A stretch of 64,000 bases of DNA from Areca catechu (GCA_021397845.1 JAHSVC010000071.1:186001-250000), one strand, 5' to 3'; positions 11,801-23,807 are shown, counted from the first letter of the stretch. Numbers and translations: made by a program. The notes: generated by a model not told the origin, from the sequence alone.

Positions 11801-13821
11801 TTGGATACCGTTGTTTCATCTTAAACAATGGTAAAGATAATTTGAGTAAATTTGATGCCAAATCAGATGAGGGAGTCTTTCTAGGCTACTCCACGTCTAG
11901 TAAGGCATACAGGGTCTTCAATAGAGAACACTTATTGTTGAAGAATCCATACTGTGGTATTTGATGAAACTAACCAAAAATCTTCAAGAAAGAAGATATA
12001 CTTTCTCTGATGAAACATGTAGCAAGAAAACTAAAGAAATAAACAACAATGAAGGGCTTACCAAGGAACAGAACAATGATCAAAACACTGAAGGAGATCA
12101 AGCACAAGGTGATGAAATACATCAACTATTGATCCATTACCAAAAGAATGGAGGTATGCTCATGGATACCCAAAAGAACTAATTATAGGTGATCCATCTA
12201 AAGGTGTAAGTACTCGATCATCCCTTAGAAATATTTGTGATTACTTAGCTTTTGTATCTCAAATTGAACCTAAAACTATTGAGGAAGCTGAATGTGATAG
12301 TAATTGGATAAATGCTATGCAATGAACTTAATCAATTTAAAAGGAACAATGTTTGGACATTAGTAGATAGGCCTTCAAACACTTCAATTATTGGTACAAA
12401 ATGGGTTTTTCGAAATAAACTTGATGAAAATGGAGTAGTAACTATAAATAAGGCTAGACTAGTTGCCAAAGGATACAATCAGGAGGAAGGGATAGATTTT
12501 GATGAACCTTTGCTCTTGTAGCTAGACTTGAGGCAATTAGGCTATTGTTGGCTTTTGCTTGCTTCATGAATTTCAAACTATATCAAATGGATGTTAAAAG
12601 TGCCTTTTTAAATGGTTTAATTGAAGAAGAAGTTTACGTTGAGCAACCCCATGGCTTTGAAAATTCTGAATTTCCAAACAATGTTTAAAACTTCATAAAG
12701 CTTTATATGGATTAAAACAAGCTCCAAGAGCTTGGTATGATCGTTTAAGCTCCTTTTTGCTGAAAAATGATTTTACAAGAGGTAATATAGATAAAACTTT
12801 ATTTTTAAAGAAAAGGAATGATGATCTCTTAGTAGTATAAATCTATGTAGATGAATATATTTGGTGCTACTAATGAATCTCTCTGTCAAGATTTTGCCAA
12901 GTTAATGCAGGGTGAGTTCGAGATGAGCATGATGGGAGAACTGAATTTCTTCCTCGGACTCCAAATAAGGCAAACCAAAGAGGGGATCTTCATCAACCAA
13001 ACAAAATACACAAAAGAAATACTCAAGAAGTTTGGGATGGAGAACACTAAGCCTTTAGGTATCCCTATAAGCTCTACATGTAGACTTGACAAGGATGAAT
13101 CAGGTAAATCTATAGACAAAAAATTATATCGTGGCATGATTGGTTCATTATTATATCTTACTGCCAGTAGGCCAGATATCATGTTTAGTGTTTATATGTG
13201 TGCTAGTTATCAGTCTAATCCTAAAGAGTCTCATCTTTTAGCTGTTAAACGCTACATAGATATCTATCTGGCTCAATTGAAATTGGTTTATGGTACTCTA
13301 GAGATTCTTCATTTGAATTAATTGCTTATTCTGATGCTGACTTTGCTGGGTGTAAACTTGATCGTAAAAGTACTAGTGGAACCTGTCATTTTCTTGGAGT
13401 AAATTTGATCTCTTGGAGTAGCAAGAAACAGAACTCAGTTGCTTTATCTACGGTGGAAGCCGAATATATAGCAGCTAGAAGCTGTTGTGCTCAAATCCTC
13501 TGGATCAAACAGCAACTCAAAGATTTTGGCATTAAACTAACTAAGACACCCATAAGATGTGACAATACTAGTGCAATCAACCTATCTAAAAATCCTGTGC
13601 AACATTCAAGAAGTAAACACATTGAAATAAGACATCATTTCATAAGAGATCATGTACAAAACTCTAATGTTACTCTTGATTTTGTTTGTACTCATGATCA
13701 GTTAGCAGATGTGTTTACCAAGCCTTTGAGTGAGGATAGGTTCTGTCTGATTAGAAGAGAGTTAGGTGTCATTGATCCATTCTCCAGAACTTTCTTAGTA
13801 TTAGTTATACCTAAATCCTAG
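11800..13821 (+). pseudogene. pol: SIRE-A reverse transcriptase and RNase H, broken
   Basis: The integrase C-terminal text (GVFLGYSTSSKAYRVFNRE) leads into RT from about 12310 (NVWTLVDRP, GTKWVFRNK, LVAKGYNQEEGIDFDE). The catalytic YVDD site at about 12845-12856 reads YVDE and is followed at once by a frame change, so polymerase activity is lost. RNase H (LIAYSDADFAGCKLDRKS; LSTVEAEYIAA; HIEIRHHFIRDH) spans about 13318-13760. A final segment reaching 13821 ends the pol text. At least six frame breaks are visible when compared with the much better preserved SIRE-B copy. Confidence 0.88.
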
Positions 13822-14805
13822 AGCTCAAAACCTATTGTTTAAAGCCCAAAACCTTATCAAAATATTTCCTATTTTTCAAAATTCTTTTCCAGATTTTCTC
13901 GACTGTTTTGGCAAGTGTCGACACTTGGAAATTGTCAAGTGTCGACACCTGACCAAGTGTCGACACTTGACACATTCGAAGTGTCAACACTTGCGAAACC
14001 GAAGCTATTTTAAAAGGGCCGAACAAGGGTTTTGTAATTTTTTTTCCCCCGCCGATTTCTTGCAACAGTGGTCCCCTCTATCCTAATCCATCCTTTTACT
14101 CTTTAATCCCACAAATCAGGTATTTCCCCCTTCCAATTTTATCTTATTTTTCCTCATTTTTGGTTTTGTCATTTTTGAACCAAACAACCGAGATTGGGGT
14201 TTTCCGAAAATTTTTCATGAATCTAACCAAATTTTGCATGTTTTAGTGGATTTCTAAAACTCCATTTGAGGGAATAGTGATTTAAACATATTTTTCTCGG
14301 ATTTTCCTCGTCTTTTGGTCGTTTTCATGCCCTTTTCACCCACTTTTCGCAAAAACACTGTTCTATTGATTTTTGACCAAAATAATTTGGGTTTTCAACT
14401 CAATTAAGTATGCTAAATCCATTTATTGTTAATTAGAAAGGTTTCTCATGATTTATTTGTGACATTTTCGCCTATTGGCTAAAGCCCTAAGTGTTTAGAC
14501 CCAAATCCCATGGTTTTTGATTTTTAGACCTTACAAAAATTATTTTCCAAAGATTCAAACGTGTTCTAATGAACAAAAACATTTTCTGTAAATATTGTTT
14601 AGAATTTTGTCATTTAAACAAAGTATAAATTGTAAAAATTCTACTTTAAACTGATTAACAATTTTTTCAAACGTTGTTGGTTTAATCTCTGGTTTTCAAA
14701 ACCTATCTGAACATTTTTCAAGAAATGAAACTTTCATTATCTCAACCTGTAGCCAGTCCCTTAGTTCTAAACCTTTCTTCCTTTTTCCCTGGTCAGTTGG
14801 CTATA
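13822..14805 (+). other. SIRE-A pol-ORF3 spacer
   Basis: Non-coding. It starts with the four-copy GTGTCGACAC array, then a TTTTAAAAGGG block (about 14009) and a T/C-rich leader containing GTGGTCCCCTC (about 14069), both of which have counterparts in SIRE-B at the same relative position. The remaining sequence to 14805 is AT-rich, with no recognisable reading frame before the ORF3 ATG. Confidence 0.6.
13913..13993 (+). promoter_or_regulatory. Internal GTGTCGACAC array of SIRE-A
   Basis: Four 15-mers lie at 13913-13927, 13937-13951, 13955-13969 and 13979-13993; the consensus is AAGTGTCGACACTTG, and the last copy has GTCAAC. Spacing is 24, 18 and 24 bp. The motif is the same variant as in this element's LTR, and a TTTTAAAA block follows about 16 bp downstream. 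I infer an internal promoter module for ORF3. Confidence 0.6.
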
Positions 14806-14984
14806 ATGGGTCATAGGAAGAGACTTGCAGTTAGGGAGAGGCCCAGTCGTGGTGTTGAGAGGAGGTCGAAGGCCATATTTGATACAGCACAGTCGAGCAG
14901 TACAGCCATACCGAGCTCCCCCCTGCAGAGAGGATGGCAGGGAAGTTAGTAGCCTCAGGGAGGAGAGTCGACTTGCAGTACTTC
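14806..14984 (+). pseudogene. SIRE-A ORF3, N-terminal piece
   Basis: The ATG at 14806 begins MGHRKRLAVRERPSRGVERR, a basic N-terminus like that of SIRE-B ORF3 (MGPRKHQTIRKRR). After a frame change near 14935 the text reads VASGRRVDLQYF and is cut by the solo LTR. Joined across the insertion it continues DRHHFG, matching SIRE-B WDQHHF, so the LTR landed in the coding region. Function is unknown; see the SIRE-B copy for the domain description. Confidence 0.65.
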
Positions 14985-16458
14985 TGTTGCCCAGAAAAAT
15001 GGCCCAAGAGGGGGAGTGAATTGGGTCTTTTAAAAATTTAACACAATAAAATGAAAGTCCAGTGTGCTTGTGAGCAATAATAAATTTGATGCAAGATGAT
15101 AGCAATAATTAAAGAGTACGAGAGGAAAAGAGCAATCACACAAACACAAAGTTTATAGTGGTTCGGTGCAAACCTAGCACCTACATCCACTCCCCAAGCC
15201 ACCCTTGGGAATTCCACTATAATCTACCCATTATAGTCGACTTGTTTTTCACAAGACTCACAAGTCAAAACTTAAGTTGGTTTGTCACTTAGGCTTACCA
15301 ACAACCTTAACACTTGTTTCTTCTTCGGGCTCACAAGTTAACCCTAGTTGGTTTTATCCCTTTGGCTCACCAACAAACCACAATAACCTTCTTTCAAGAC
15401 ACCCTTGAAAGCAAGGTCAAAACACAATAAAAACAGATATGAAATTTAAAAGCTACAACAAACTCTCTTCAAGAGTAGATTGGAATCTTTGAAGCTCAAA
15501 AGGATGCTTTGTCTTCACTCTTCTTCAAGGTGCCTCTTTTTGGAATGAAGTAAGGATGAGCTTGTAGGTTTTTCAGTGGAATCAAGCTAGAAGAGACTTT
15601 TTGATGTGAAGTTTGGAGAGAATATTGGCTTTATGGCTTTTGAGTGGACTTGAATGCCCTTGTATAGACTTCTCTTCACTTCTCTCTTGCTTTCTCTTAC
15701 TTTAAAATGAGGTTGGTGGAGCTTAAATACATCAAAAACCTTCTAAAAATGGTTTGTGATCGTTGGTGCATTGGAAATAGCCGTTTAGAGCTTGAAAACC
15801 AAGTTCTGCAAGCCAGAAAAATAGATCCATTAAAGCTGTCAGGCTGCAAGTGTCGACACTTGGCTGTCAGGTGTCGACACTTGGCTGTCAGGTGTCGACA
15901 CTTGATTTCTGGGTGTCGACACTTGAACATTCAAGTGTCGACACTTGATGCACAGGTGTCGACACTTGACACAAAAATCCTCAAAACCACAAAGTTTCTG
16001 TATTTTCAAATCTCAGGCCTTGAGTCCACTTGGAACCTAAGTGTCGACACTTGGTGTCGACACTTGGTGTCGACACTGGTGTCGACACTTGAATATAGGT
16101 GTCGACACTTGGCGTGCCAAGGATTTTTATCCATGCGAAATGCTGAAGTGTCGATACTTGATTGTCCAAGTGTTGACACTTGAGACTAAAACATTCAGAT
16201 TCAAGTGTAAATGCCTCGAAAACAAAAATAAAATTCATGAATACATAACACATAATAGTTAAACAATTATATGCCTTTTTCAATGAAGAGGATGCCCGGA
16301 TATGTGAGAATTGCTCCGTGCCATTACGTGCCATACACCATAAGTTTTTGGAATTTTGAGGTGCTTTCTTCATGAAAACTCACAACATGAGATCCTCATT
16401 AGAATACAATAAGCACTCAATATTTTGTTATTCATCAAAATCACTGATAGAGCCAACA
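14985..16458 (-). mobile_element. Solo LTR of the SIRE-A family, reverse orientation
   Basis: Reads TGTTGCCCAG to GCCAACA on the + strand, the reverse complement of the SIRE-A LTR over its whole length (1474 bp). It is flanked by ACTTC (14980-14984) and GCTTC (16459-16463), a target duplication with one transition. It carries about 14 GTGTCGACAC copies (15850-16179), including a local expansion at 16040-16090 where GTGTCGACACTTG is repeated nearly head to tail. It lacks the 33 bp insertion found in the SIRE-A 3' LTR. Confidence 0.93.
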
Positions 16459-17885
16459 GCTTCGACAGGCACCATTTTGGTATTAGACAGATACTCACTG
16501 ATGCTGGATTAGTACCATTCTGCACAACCATGCAGAGAGGTACTATCCTCACCTAGTGAGAGAGTTTTTATGGTGCACTGGACTATCGACGTCTACTGTG
16601 GACTACCTACCTCAGTCAGGGGTTTCAGATTTCATTGACAGATGAGCTGCTGAGCAGAGTTTGGGAGATCCCCCGGAGAGGAGTCTGGTGTCTCTCAATA
16701 GATGATAGAGAGGCTACATTCAGGTGCATACTTGAGAGAGAGGACGTTCACGGTATATCCGTAGTTACCGCGAACCAGTTATCATTGGAGATGCGCCTGC
16801 TGCACCATATTACTGCACGGATTCTGCTACCGAAGACTGGAAGATTTGACTTCATCACGCGAGAGGGAGTTAATGGTGATGACGAGCCTGATTGAGAGGA
16901 GGCAGATTGATCTACCATCCTTGATGCACTCATATGCTGATGCTGCTGCGACACAGCACCGACACTGTCTACCATACGCGTCATGGCACTGACCAGACTT
17001 TTCAGAGCGTGTGGAGTATCATTGGAGGGGAAATCCCCAAGGAGATACTAACACACCGATGTGTACGATGAGAGGTCATTGCACCGCATGGGATACAGGT
17101 TAGTTGAAGGTCGATGGGTTCGCAGAGAGTCCGCCAGGAGCTAGATGAGGAGGACGAGATTCGAGAAGGCAGAGGCTGGACCATCTGAGCCAGCAGTTTT
17201 TCCCTCCAGTCGATATCCCATTGACATAGACAGAGCACTTGTCTCCTGACACTTCACTCCTCCGCCACCGTCTACAGGACTATCTTTTGAGGAGCATGCC
17301 AGAGAGCAGTTCACAGATCAGAGGTGAGATGACTCACTACTAGTCGAGTCGAAGCTTCTACGAGCACATACTACCTCAGAGTATGCTGAGATTCGCAGAT
17401 CCATGGATGAGGATTCTCTCGCATTGAGGGTCTGTTGAGATCCCTTATACCTCCGGTAGCCCCTGCAGTTGTAACGATCTGTGATGATTATGATGACGAT
17501 GATGATGATGATGGTCGCGATCACCAGAGCGACCATGTTGATTCTGTTGAGGTGGTGATCAGGATGGAGACCGAGCTACAGAGGTGGTGGGCAGTGACAG
17601 TGATAGTGTTGGCGGTGCCGATGCTTATGAGATGGTCAGTCGAGATCCTCCCACTACACCAGCTCCTACTACTCTACTACTGCCTTGGTTGATTCCCCAC
17701 CGGACCTTGTTACGCCAGCTGATCTTCTTTCACCTCCTCCACTAGATCATCTAGGGTTGTACCCGCCTTTGGTCCTTCCGGCCGCATTAGGAGTCGTAGA
17801 GAGCTTTACACCTCCTAGGGCATTAGCCACTAGATCTAGGATTAGTGCTCCATTCAGTCTTGATATTCCATCTGATGAGGATTAG
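16459..17885 (+). pseudogene. SIRE-A ORF3, C-terminal piece
   Basis: Collinear with SIRE-B ORF3. The piece starts FDRHHFG and ILTDAGLVPFCT (to about 16525). The segment at 16635-16895 reads LLSRVWEIPRRGVW, then FRCILEREDV and LSLEMRLLHHITARILLPK, closely matching SIRE-B. Later come an Asp-rich tract (about 17484-17520) and a Ser/Pro-rich tail ending FSLDIPSDED before TAG at 17885; SIRE-B ends FDIPSDEE. Stops and frame changes occur near 16555, 16865, 16980 and 17440. The conserved C-terminal end shows that the ORF3 boundary is real. Confidence 0.75.
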
Positions 17886-18531
17886 CCTCACAGATGTCTG
17901 TTATAGATCTTATGTTGTATGTTTGATGCTTATATGACTTATATGATTTCTGTATGTTTCAGCTCTTGCTGATGACTTAGCAAATTTTGTACTAGAAACT
18001 TATCTTATATATATATTTCTGTTCAGTACTCTTTATTTGTGCTTCAATGAATCAATTTACTATTTTTTGGCTCTGATACTCTTTTATCTTGGTATATTTA
18101 GCTTTGATACTCTTTGATATTAGCATAATGTTGGCTCTGATATCTATGTTATTTGATTCTCTACTATCTTTTTATCTCCATGCTCATTATGGGGGGGAGG
18201 AAAATTCCCCTTTCTAATGATTGACAAAAAGGGGGAGAAAGTGTATTGATTTATTGATATATAAATTTGTTGAGAAAAAGGTGTTAAGTCATAAAGTGTT
18301 CATCATAAATTTATTGAGAAATTGTATTGATTGTGTTGAGAAAAAAGTTGTAAGAATCTTTGAAGTTTACCTTAATAAGAAGTATCTAATTAAGGGGGAA
18401 TTGATTCTCTTCTAACTATGAAGTTTTGTCTCTCTTATGAACTTAACTTCATATTCATAAATTATAATGGTTAAAGTTTGAAATATATTGCCTTTTTACT
18501 CAAGGTTTTGTCATCATCCAAAAGGGGGGAT
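17886..18531 (+). other. SIRE-A 3' untranslated region with two polypurine tracts
   Basis: AT-rich and non-coding. An upstream tract AAAAAGGGGGAGAAA lies at 18226-18240 (with a GGGGGGGAGG run just before, 18191-18200). The LTR-adjacent tract AAAAGGGGGGA lies at 18520-18530. TTTTGTCATCATC precedes the terminal tract in both SIRE elements. The adjacent tract primes plus-strand DNA; the upstream one may act as a second primer. Confidence 0.75.
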
Positions 18532-19999
18532 TGTTGGCTCACCCAGTCTTTTGATGAATAACAAACATTGAGTGCATATTGTATTCTAATGAGGATTTCA
18601 AGTTGTGAGTTTTCAGGAAGAAAGCACCTCAAAATCTCAAAAACTTATGGTGTATGGCACGTAATGGCACGGAGCAATTCTCACAAATCCGGGCATCCTC
18701 TTCATTGAAGAGCATCTAAATGTTTAAAATTATTTGGTTTATGTATTCAAAAATTTTATTTATGTTTTAAAAGGCATTTACATTTGAATATGAAAGTTTT
18801 CAGTCTCTAGTGTCGACACCTGGGCAGTCAAGTGTCGACACTTCAGCATTTGGCACATACAAAAATTCTTGGCATGCCAAGTGTCGACACCTATATTCAA
18901 GTGTCGATACCAAGTATCGACACTTAGGTTCCAAGTGTCGACTTAAGGCCTGAGAATTTTGAAAATACAAAACTTTGTAATATTGAGAATTTTGTATCAA
19001 GTGTCGATACCTGTGCATCAAGTGTTGACACTTGAATGTTCAAGTGTCGACACCTAGAGATCAAGTGTCGACACCTGACAGCCAAGTGTCGACACCTGAC
19101 AGCCAAGTGTCGAAACTTGCAGCCTGACAGCTCTAACGGATCTATTTTTCTGGCTTGCAGAACTTGCTTTTCAAGCTCCAAACGGCTATTTCCGAGGTAC
19201 CAACAGTCACAAACCATTTTTTGGAAGGTTCTTGGTGTATTTAACCTCCACCAACCTCATTTTAAAGGAAGAGAAGTGTATTTGAAGTGCATTCAAGTCT
19301 ACTCAAAAGCCAAAACCAATATTATCCAAATACTTCACATCAAAAGCCTCTTATAGTTTGATTCCTTGAAAAGCCCTAGCTCATCCTTATTTCATTCCAA
19401 AAGAGGCACCTTGAAGGAGATTCCAAGGAAGAGTGAAGACAAAGCATCCACTTGAGCTACAAATATTCCAATCTACTCTTGAAGAGAGTTTGTTGTAGTT
19501 TTAAATTGTATATCTATTTTTATTGTGTTTTGACCTTGCTTTCAAGGGTGTCTTGAAAGAAGGTTATTGTGGTTTGTTGGTGAGCCAAAGGGATAAAACC
19601 AACTAGGGTTAACTTGTGAGCCCGAAGACAAAACAAGTGTTAGGTTTGTTGGTAAGCCTAAGTGACAAACTAACTTAGGTTTTGACTTGTGAGCCTTGTG
19701 AAAACAAGTCGACTGTAATCGTTTGGATATAGTGAAATTCCCATGGATTGTGCGTGTGTTAGTGTTATCTCGTTTGCAAGGGTCTTGGGGAGTGGATGTA
19801 GGTGCTAGGTTTGCACCAAACCATATAAACCTTGTGTTTGTGTGTGATTACTCTTTTCCTCTCTTGCTCTTTAATTTTTGCTAACATCTTGCATTAAATT
19901 TATCATTGTTCACAAGCACCACTAATCCCTCATATTATTGTCTTAAATTTTTAAAAGACCCAATTGACCCCCCCTCTTGGTTTCCATTTCTGGGCAACA
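18532..19999 (+). repeat. SIRE-A 3' LTR
   Basis: 1468 bp, TGTTGGCTCACCCAG to CTGGGCAACA. Its GTCGAC array is at 18810-19116 and its core promoter at 19238-19246. About 33 bp at 19749-19782 (containing GTGCGTGTGTTAGTG) are absent from the 5' LTR and from the solo LTR at 14985, so they were gained by this copy alone. Confidence 0.95.
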
Positions 20000-20720
20000 A
20001 GAGACTTTTGGTCACCAGTCCTAGCTTGCCGTAGAGCCTCCTATGGACAACCATCCCATCGATGGTCTAGTGAATACTATCACTGGAGGATTTCCCAGGG
20101 GCATCCTTGCTAACTAGAGGTCCCTATGCTCATACAATTCTCAAGTCCCCTCAAGCGAAGCAGCATAAGCAAGAAGATGTCTCATCTTCTCTGACTTTGA
20201 TGCAGAAGGCATCCAAACCTCCCATGATGACACTATTGTTATCTCTCTAACTATTATAAACTAGGATGTATAACATGTTCTGATTGATAATGAAGCTCGC
20301 AGATATTTTATTTTAGATGATTTCAGCAGAATGAATCTCTTAAGGGACCATCTGTAGAAGAAAGATTCTCCCTTGATAGGGTTCTCAGAGATGCTAACTT
20401 AATAGAAGTCATGATCACCCTACCTATAATTATAGGCCAAGTCCCAAGATAAGCAATGATCATGCTGAACTTCTTGGTAGTAAATATTCCCTCAGTATGC
20501 AATGTCATCTTGGGAAGATCGGGCTTGAATGCCCTTCATGCCATTGTGTCCACCTAATATTTGCTGAAGTTTCCAACCACCCAAGAAGTGGGGGAAGTTC
20601 CAGGTGACCAAGCTCTGGCCATGCAGTGCTATTTCGCCACCGTTAAAGGCAAGAGGTCCTAGGAAGCATTACCCATTGATAGCCTTGATCTTAAAGAGGA
20701 GCAGGTTGAGCAACAGGTCA
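20000..20720 (+). pseudogene. pol: Outer Tat element: protease region of pol
   Basis: Resumes the frame cut at 7474. The text HDDTIVISLTIIN (about 20227) and ADILFXDDFSRMNL (about 20300-20340) is the retropepsin region of gypsy elements. It is followed by ILGRSGLNALHAIV (about 20508-20550) and the Tat-typical VGEVPGDQALAMQCYFATVK (about 20590-20650). Stops interrupt it throughout, so it is a relic. Confidence 0.75.
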
Positions 20721-21600
20721 CCTAGTGGATGAACTTCTCTTGGTTCCTCTGGACGACTGCAACCTAACCTGGAAGGTCCAATTGGATCTCAACTGGAAGA
20801 GGCCTAGTGTGATCGACTCCTCGCCTTCTTGAGGACCAATGTAGATGTTTTTGCATAGACCACCTCCAACATGCCTAGCATAGATGTAGAAGTAATGGTA
20901 CACCAGGTGCATGTCAACCCTTTGCTAAGCTAGTAAAGTAGAAGAAGCGATACTTCACCCGAATGCTAGTGAGCCATCAAGCAAGAAATTGACAAGCTGT
21001 ATGCTACTGGATTCATTCGTAAGGTCGACTATCCTGCATGGTTGGCAAACATGCTACTCATCAAGCAAAAAAGTGGTAAATGATAGATATGTGTTGATTT
21101 TATTGAATTAGATAAAGCATGTTTGAAAATAGCTTTTCTCTATCCTGAATAGATCAATTGGTTGATTCTATATTGAGGCACAAGTTGCTCAACTTTATGG
21201 ATCTTTCTTTCTCTAGATATAACCAAATCCAAATAGCCTTGGAGGATGAGAAAAAATATCTTTTATCATAGACCAAGGACTTTTTGTTACAAAGTAATGC
21301 CCTTTGGTCTGAAGAATACAGGAACCATGTACCAACATCTCATCAATAAGATCTTTAAAGACTTGATCAGTTGCAATGTCAAAGTGTACATTGACACATG
21401 TTGATAAAAAGTTGACAGGTAAAGCTTCATGTGGCAAACCTCGAGAAAACTTTTCAAATCTTAAGGAAGTACTGGATGAGGCTCAACCCAACTAAATGTA
21501 CCTTCAATGTGTTCTTTGGAAAGTTTTTGGGTTCATGGTCTTGCACCATGAAACTGAAGCCAACCTAGAAAAGCTTCAAGCTATCCTGTAATGTTGCCAC
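20721..21600 (+). pseudogene. pol: Outer Tat element: reverse transcriptase remnant
   Basis: RT copies the element's RNA into DNA. Recognisable text: AFLRTNVDVFA (about 20820), SPECXXAIKQEIDKLYATGF (about 20955-21015), PAWLANMLLIKQKSGK (about 21034-21080) and ICVDFIELDKACLK (about 21090-21130). The palm region (expected near 21230-21400, with KVYIDT as the remnant of the catalytic segment near 21385) is badly frame-shifted, and the catalytic Asp pair is not intact. Confidence 0.72.
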
Positions 21601-23100
21601 CATAACCTGGAAGGAAGTGTGGTGCCTAGCAGGATAGATAGCCATACTAAGCAAGTTCATCGCCGGTCAGGTGACAAGTGGCTACCTTTTTTCAAAGCCT
21701 TGAGGCATCAAGGACTTCTGTTGGATGGAGAAGTGTCAGACCACCTTTGAGAAGCTTCACATGTACCTAGCCACCACTCCCATCCTAACTAGTCCAATAG
21801 AGAGAGAAATGTTGTACCTATACCTGGCCATATCCCTAGTAGTGGTAAGCTTGATCCTCATTTGGGAAGATAACGGCATGTAGAAGCTAGTGTACTACAC
21901 CAGCAAGTTGCTAAAGGATGCAGAGGCCCACTACTCAAGGATTGGAGAAGGTTGCCTATGCTCTCCTAATCTTATCCTGATAACCTGGCCCAACTTCTAG
22001 ATGCACCCCATCACTATCTTGACTAACCAACCTTGATGTCGATCCTGTAGAAGCTAGACACTTCCGAAAGGATTGCCAAGTGTAGTGAAGCTTGGAGAGT
22101 TTGACATCCACTACCGCTCATGACCCTCCATCAAAGTCTAGGCACTGGCTAACTTTCTCATGGAATGTACACTCCCTGAAGAGATTGAAACAGAAGCAGA
22201 AGCAAAAGTAGTAGCCCCCATCCCAATGAGCGATGTTTGGGCACTGCACATTGACAAGGCATCCAATATAGAAGGCTCTAAAGTAGGGATGATCCTCGCC
22301 AGCCCAGATGCATCATCATTGAGCAAGCCCTCCATTTAATCTCAAAACTTCAATCAATGAAGTCAGGTATGAAGCACTTCTGGCAGGGTGAGATTGGCTT
22401 GTAAACTTGGGGTATAGCACCTCAAAGTTCTCACTAACTTCCACTAGTTGTAGGCTAGGTTCACGAGGAGTATGAAGCCAAGGCTCCTACCATGGAGAAG
22501 TATCTAGAAAAGCTAAAGGAAATAACCCCTTCTTTTCTCTCTTTTGAGATTGTGTAGATACTTAGGATGGACTCTTGAATGGACCTCTTATCAAGATTGG
22601 TGACCATAAAGTATCCAGAGATCCATAGAGGAGCATATGTGAAAAGCCTAGAGAAGCCTAGCATCGAAAGCAGGCCAGCTCCGGTGATGCAGGTGGACTA
22701 TGAGTCATGCTGGATAGACTTATTGATACAGTACTTGAAGGATGGACAACTGTCAAAATTAGGCTAAGTCTCACCGGATCAAGAGCTGCTCGGTCTAGTA
22801 CATGATGATCAAGGGAATCTATATATAGACATCCTACTAGATGCCACTTCTTCATTGCCTCTAACCTATGGAGGCTGATTAAGCCCTATGCGAGGTCCAT
22901 GAGGCATCTATGGGGTCACCTTGGAGGAAGGGCCCCTGGACCAATATCCTTCGATAATGATACTACTAGCTTGACATTCATTTAGATGCTATTGAATTCA
23001 TGTGACACTATGACTACTGCCAGTAGTATGCCAACATTCAACATCAACCTCAATCAGTTCACTCTAGCCGTTTGCTTAGTGAGGGATCGATATCCTCGAT
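21601..23100 (+). pseudogene. pol: Outer Tat element: RNase H regions and connection
   Basis: The classical RNase H segment is seen as LYLAISLVVVSLILIWEDNG (about 21815-21880) with VYYTSKLLKDAEAHYSRIG (about 21890-21945). A second RNase H-like segment (WALHIDKASNIEGSKVGMIL, about 22236-22300) lies downstream; an additional archaeal-type RNase H is a known trait of the Tat lineage. The text between 22340 and 23100 fits the connection to integrase but has no clean motif. Confidence 0.68.
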
Positions 23101-23807
23101 CCATTTTCACCGACCTCCAAGCAAAAGAAGTTTCTTATCATCACCATTAACTACCTCACCAAATGGATGAAGGCAAAATTGCTAACCTAGATCATTGAGG
23201 AAGAAGCTCATAATTTTATCTAGAAGTCTATTATCTATCAGTTCAGCTTGCCTCAGATATTCATCACCATAATGATGTAATTCAATAGTACATCCTTCAA
23301 TGACTTCTATGATGATTTGCAAATCATCCATCGGTACACTTCCATCGTGCATCCATAAGTAAATGAAGAAGTAGAGGTCACCAACCGAGCTATTCTGCAT
23401 GGTCTAAAGACTCGACTCGATAAGGCCAAGGGACTCTTGGTAGATACAATGTATAGTATCCTTTGGGCTTATCAAATGATATACCGACTTTTGAATAGGG
23501 AGACTTCATTTAACCTCACCTTCGAAATTGAAGCAGTCGCTCCTCTGGAGTTAGGCTTGCCTTCATATAGGTCCAAGCCTTGACGAGTACCATAATTTGG
23601 AGGATCTTAAGCGAACCTCAAACTACTTGAAAAAGTCTAAGAGAAGGCTCAAGTCTAAATGGTGACACACCAATGATAAGCAGCTTGCTACTTAAATTCC
23701 AAAGTCAAGGAAAATAGTTCCACCCAGGAGACTTGTTGCTCAGGAAGGCCACAGTTAGTAAGCCAACCGAGTAAGAAAAGATCTTGCCTAATTAAGAAGC
23801 ACCATAC
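23101..23807 (+). pseudogene. pol: Outer Tat element: integrase remnant
   Basis: Integrase inserts the cDNA into the genome. Visible text: ITINYLTKWMKAK region (about 23145-23180), NEEVEVTNRAILHGLKTRLD (about 23355-23420), WAYQMIYRLLNRETSFNLTF (about 23465-23525) and the C-terminal PGDLLLRKA region (about 23725-23755). The next codons for the C-terminal domain lie at 40424 after the inserted element. The catalytic acidic residues cannot be read reliably because of decay. Confidence 0.75.

Larger units (their letters stand above)
7475..19999 (+). mobile_element. SIRE-A: SIRE-type Ty1/copia element (12.5 kb)
   Basis: The LTRs at 7475-8921 and 18532-19999 both start TGTTGGCTC and end CTGGGCAACA. 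Perfect 5 bp duplications (AGAGA) flank the element at 7470-7474 and 20000-20004. A Met-tRNA primer site lies 2 bp after the 5' LTR and a polypurine tract abuts the 3' LTR. The order gag-PR-IN-RT-RH is copia, and the protein closely matches SIRE-B in this window. A long 3' region holds a further ORF (ORF3). A reverse-oriented solo LTR of the same family (14985-16458) sits in ORF3, so the element without it is about 11 kb. Coding parts carry many stops and frameshifts. Confidence 0.95.

Noticed and set aside
15850..16179. GTGTCGACAC arrays considered as CRISPR or as a satellite
   Set aside because: The repeat is a 10-15 bp palindrome with irregular spacing, occurs in LTRs of a plant retroelement, and spacers recur between LTR copies. 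Neither CRISPR nor a simple satellite fits.
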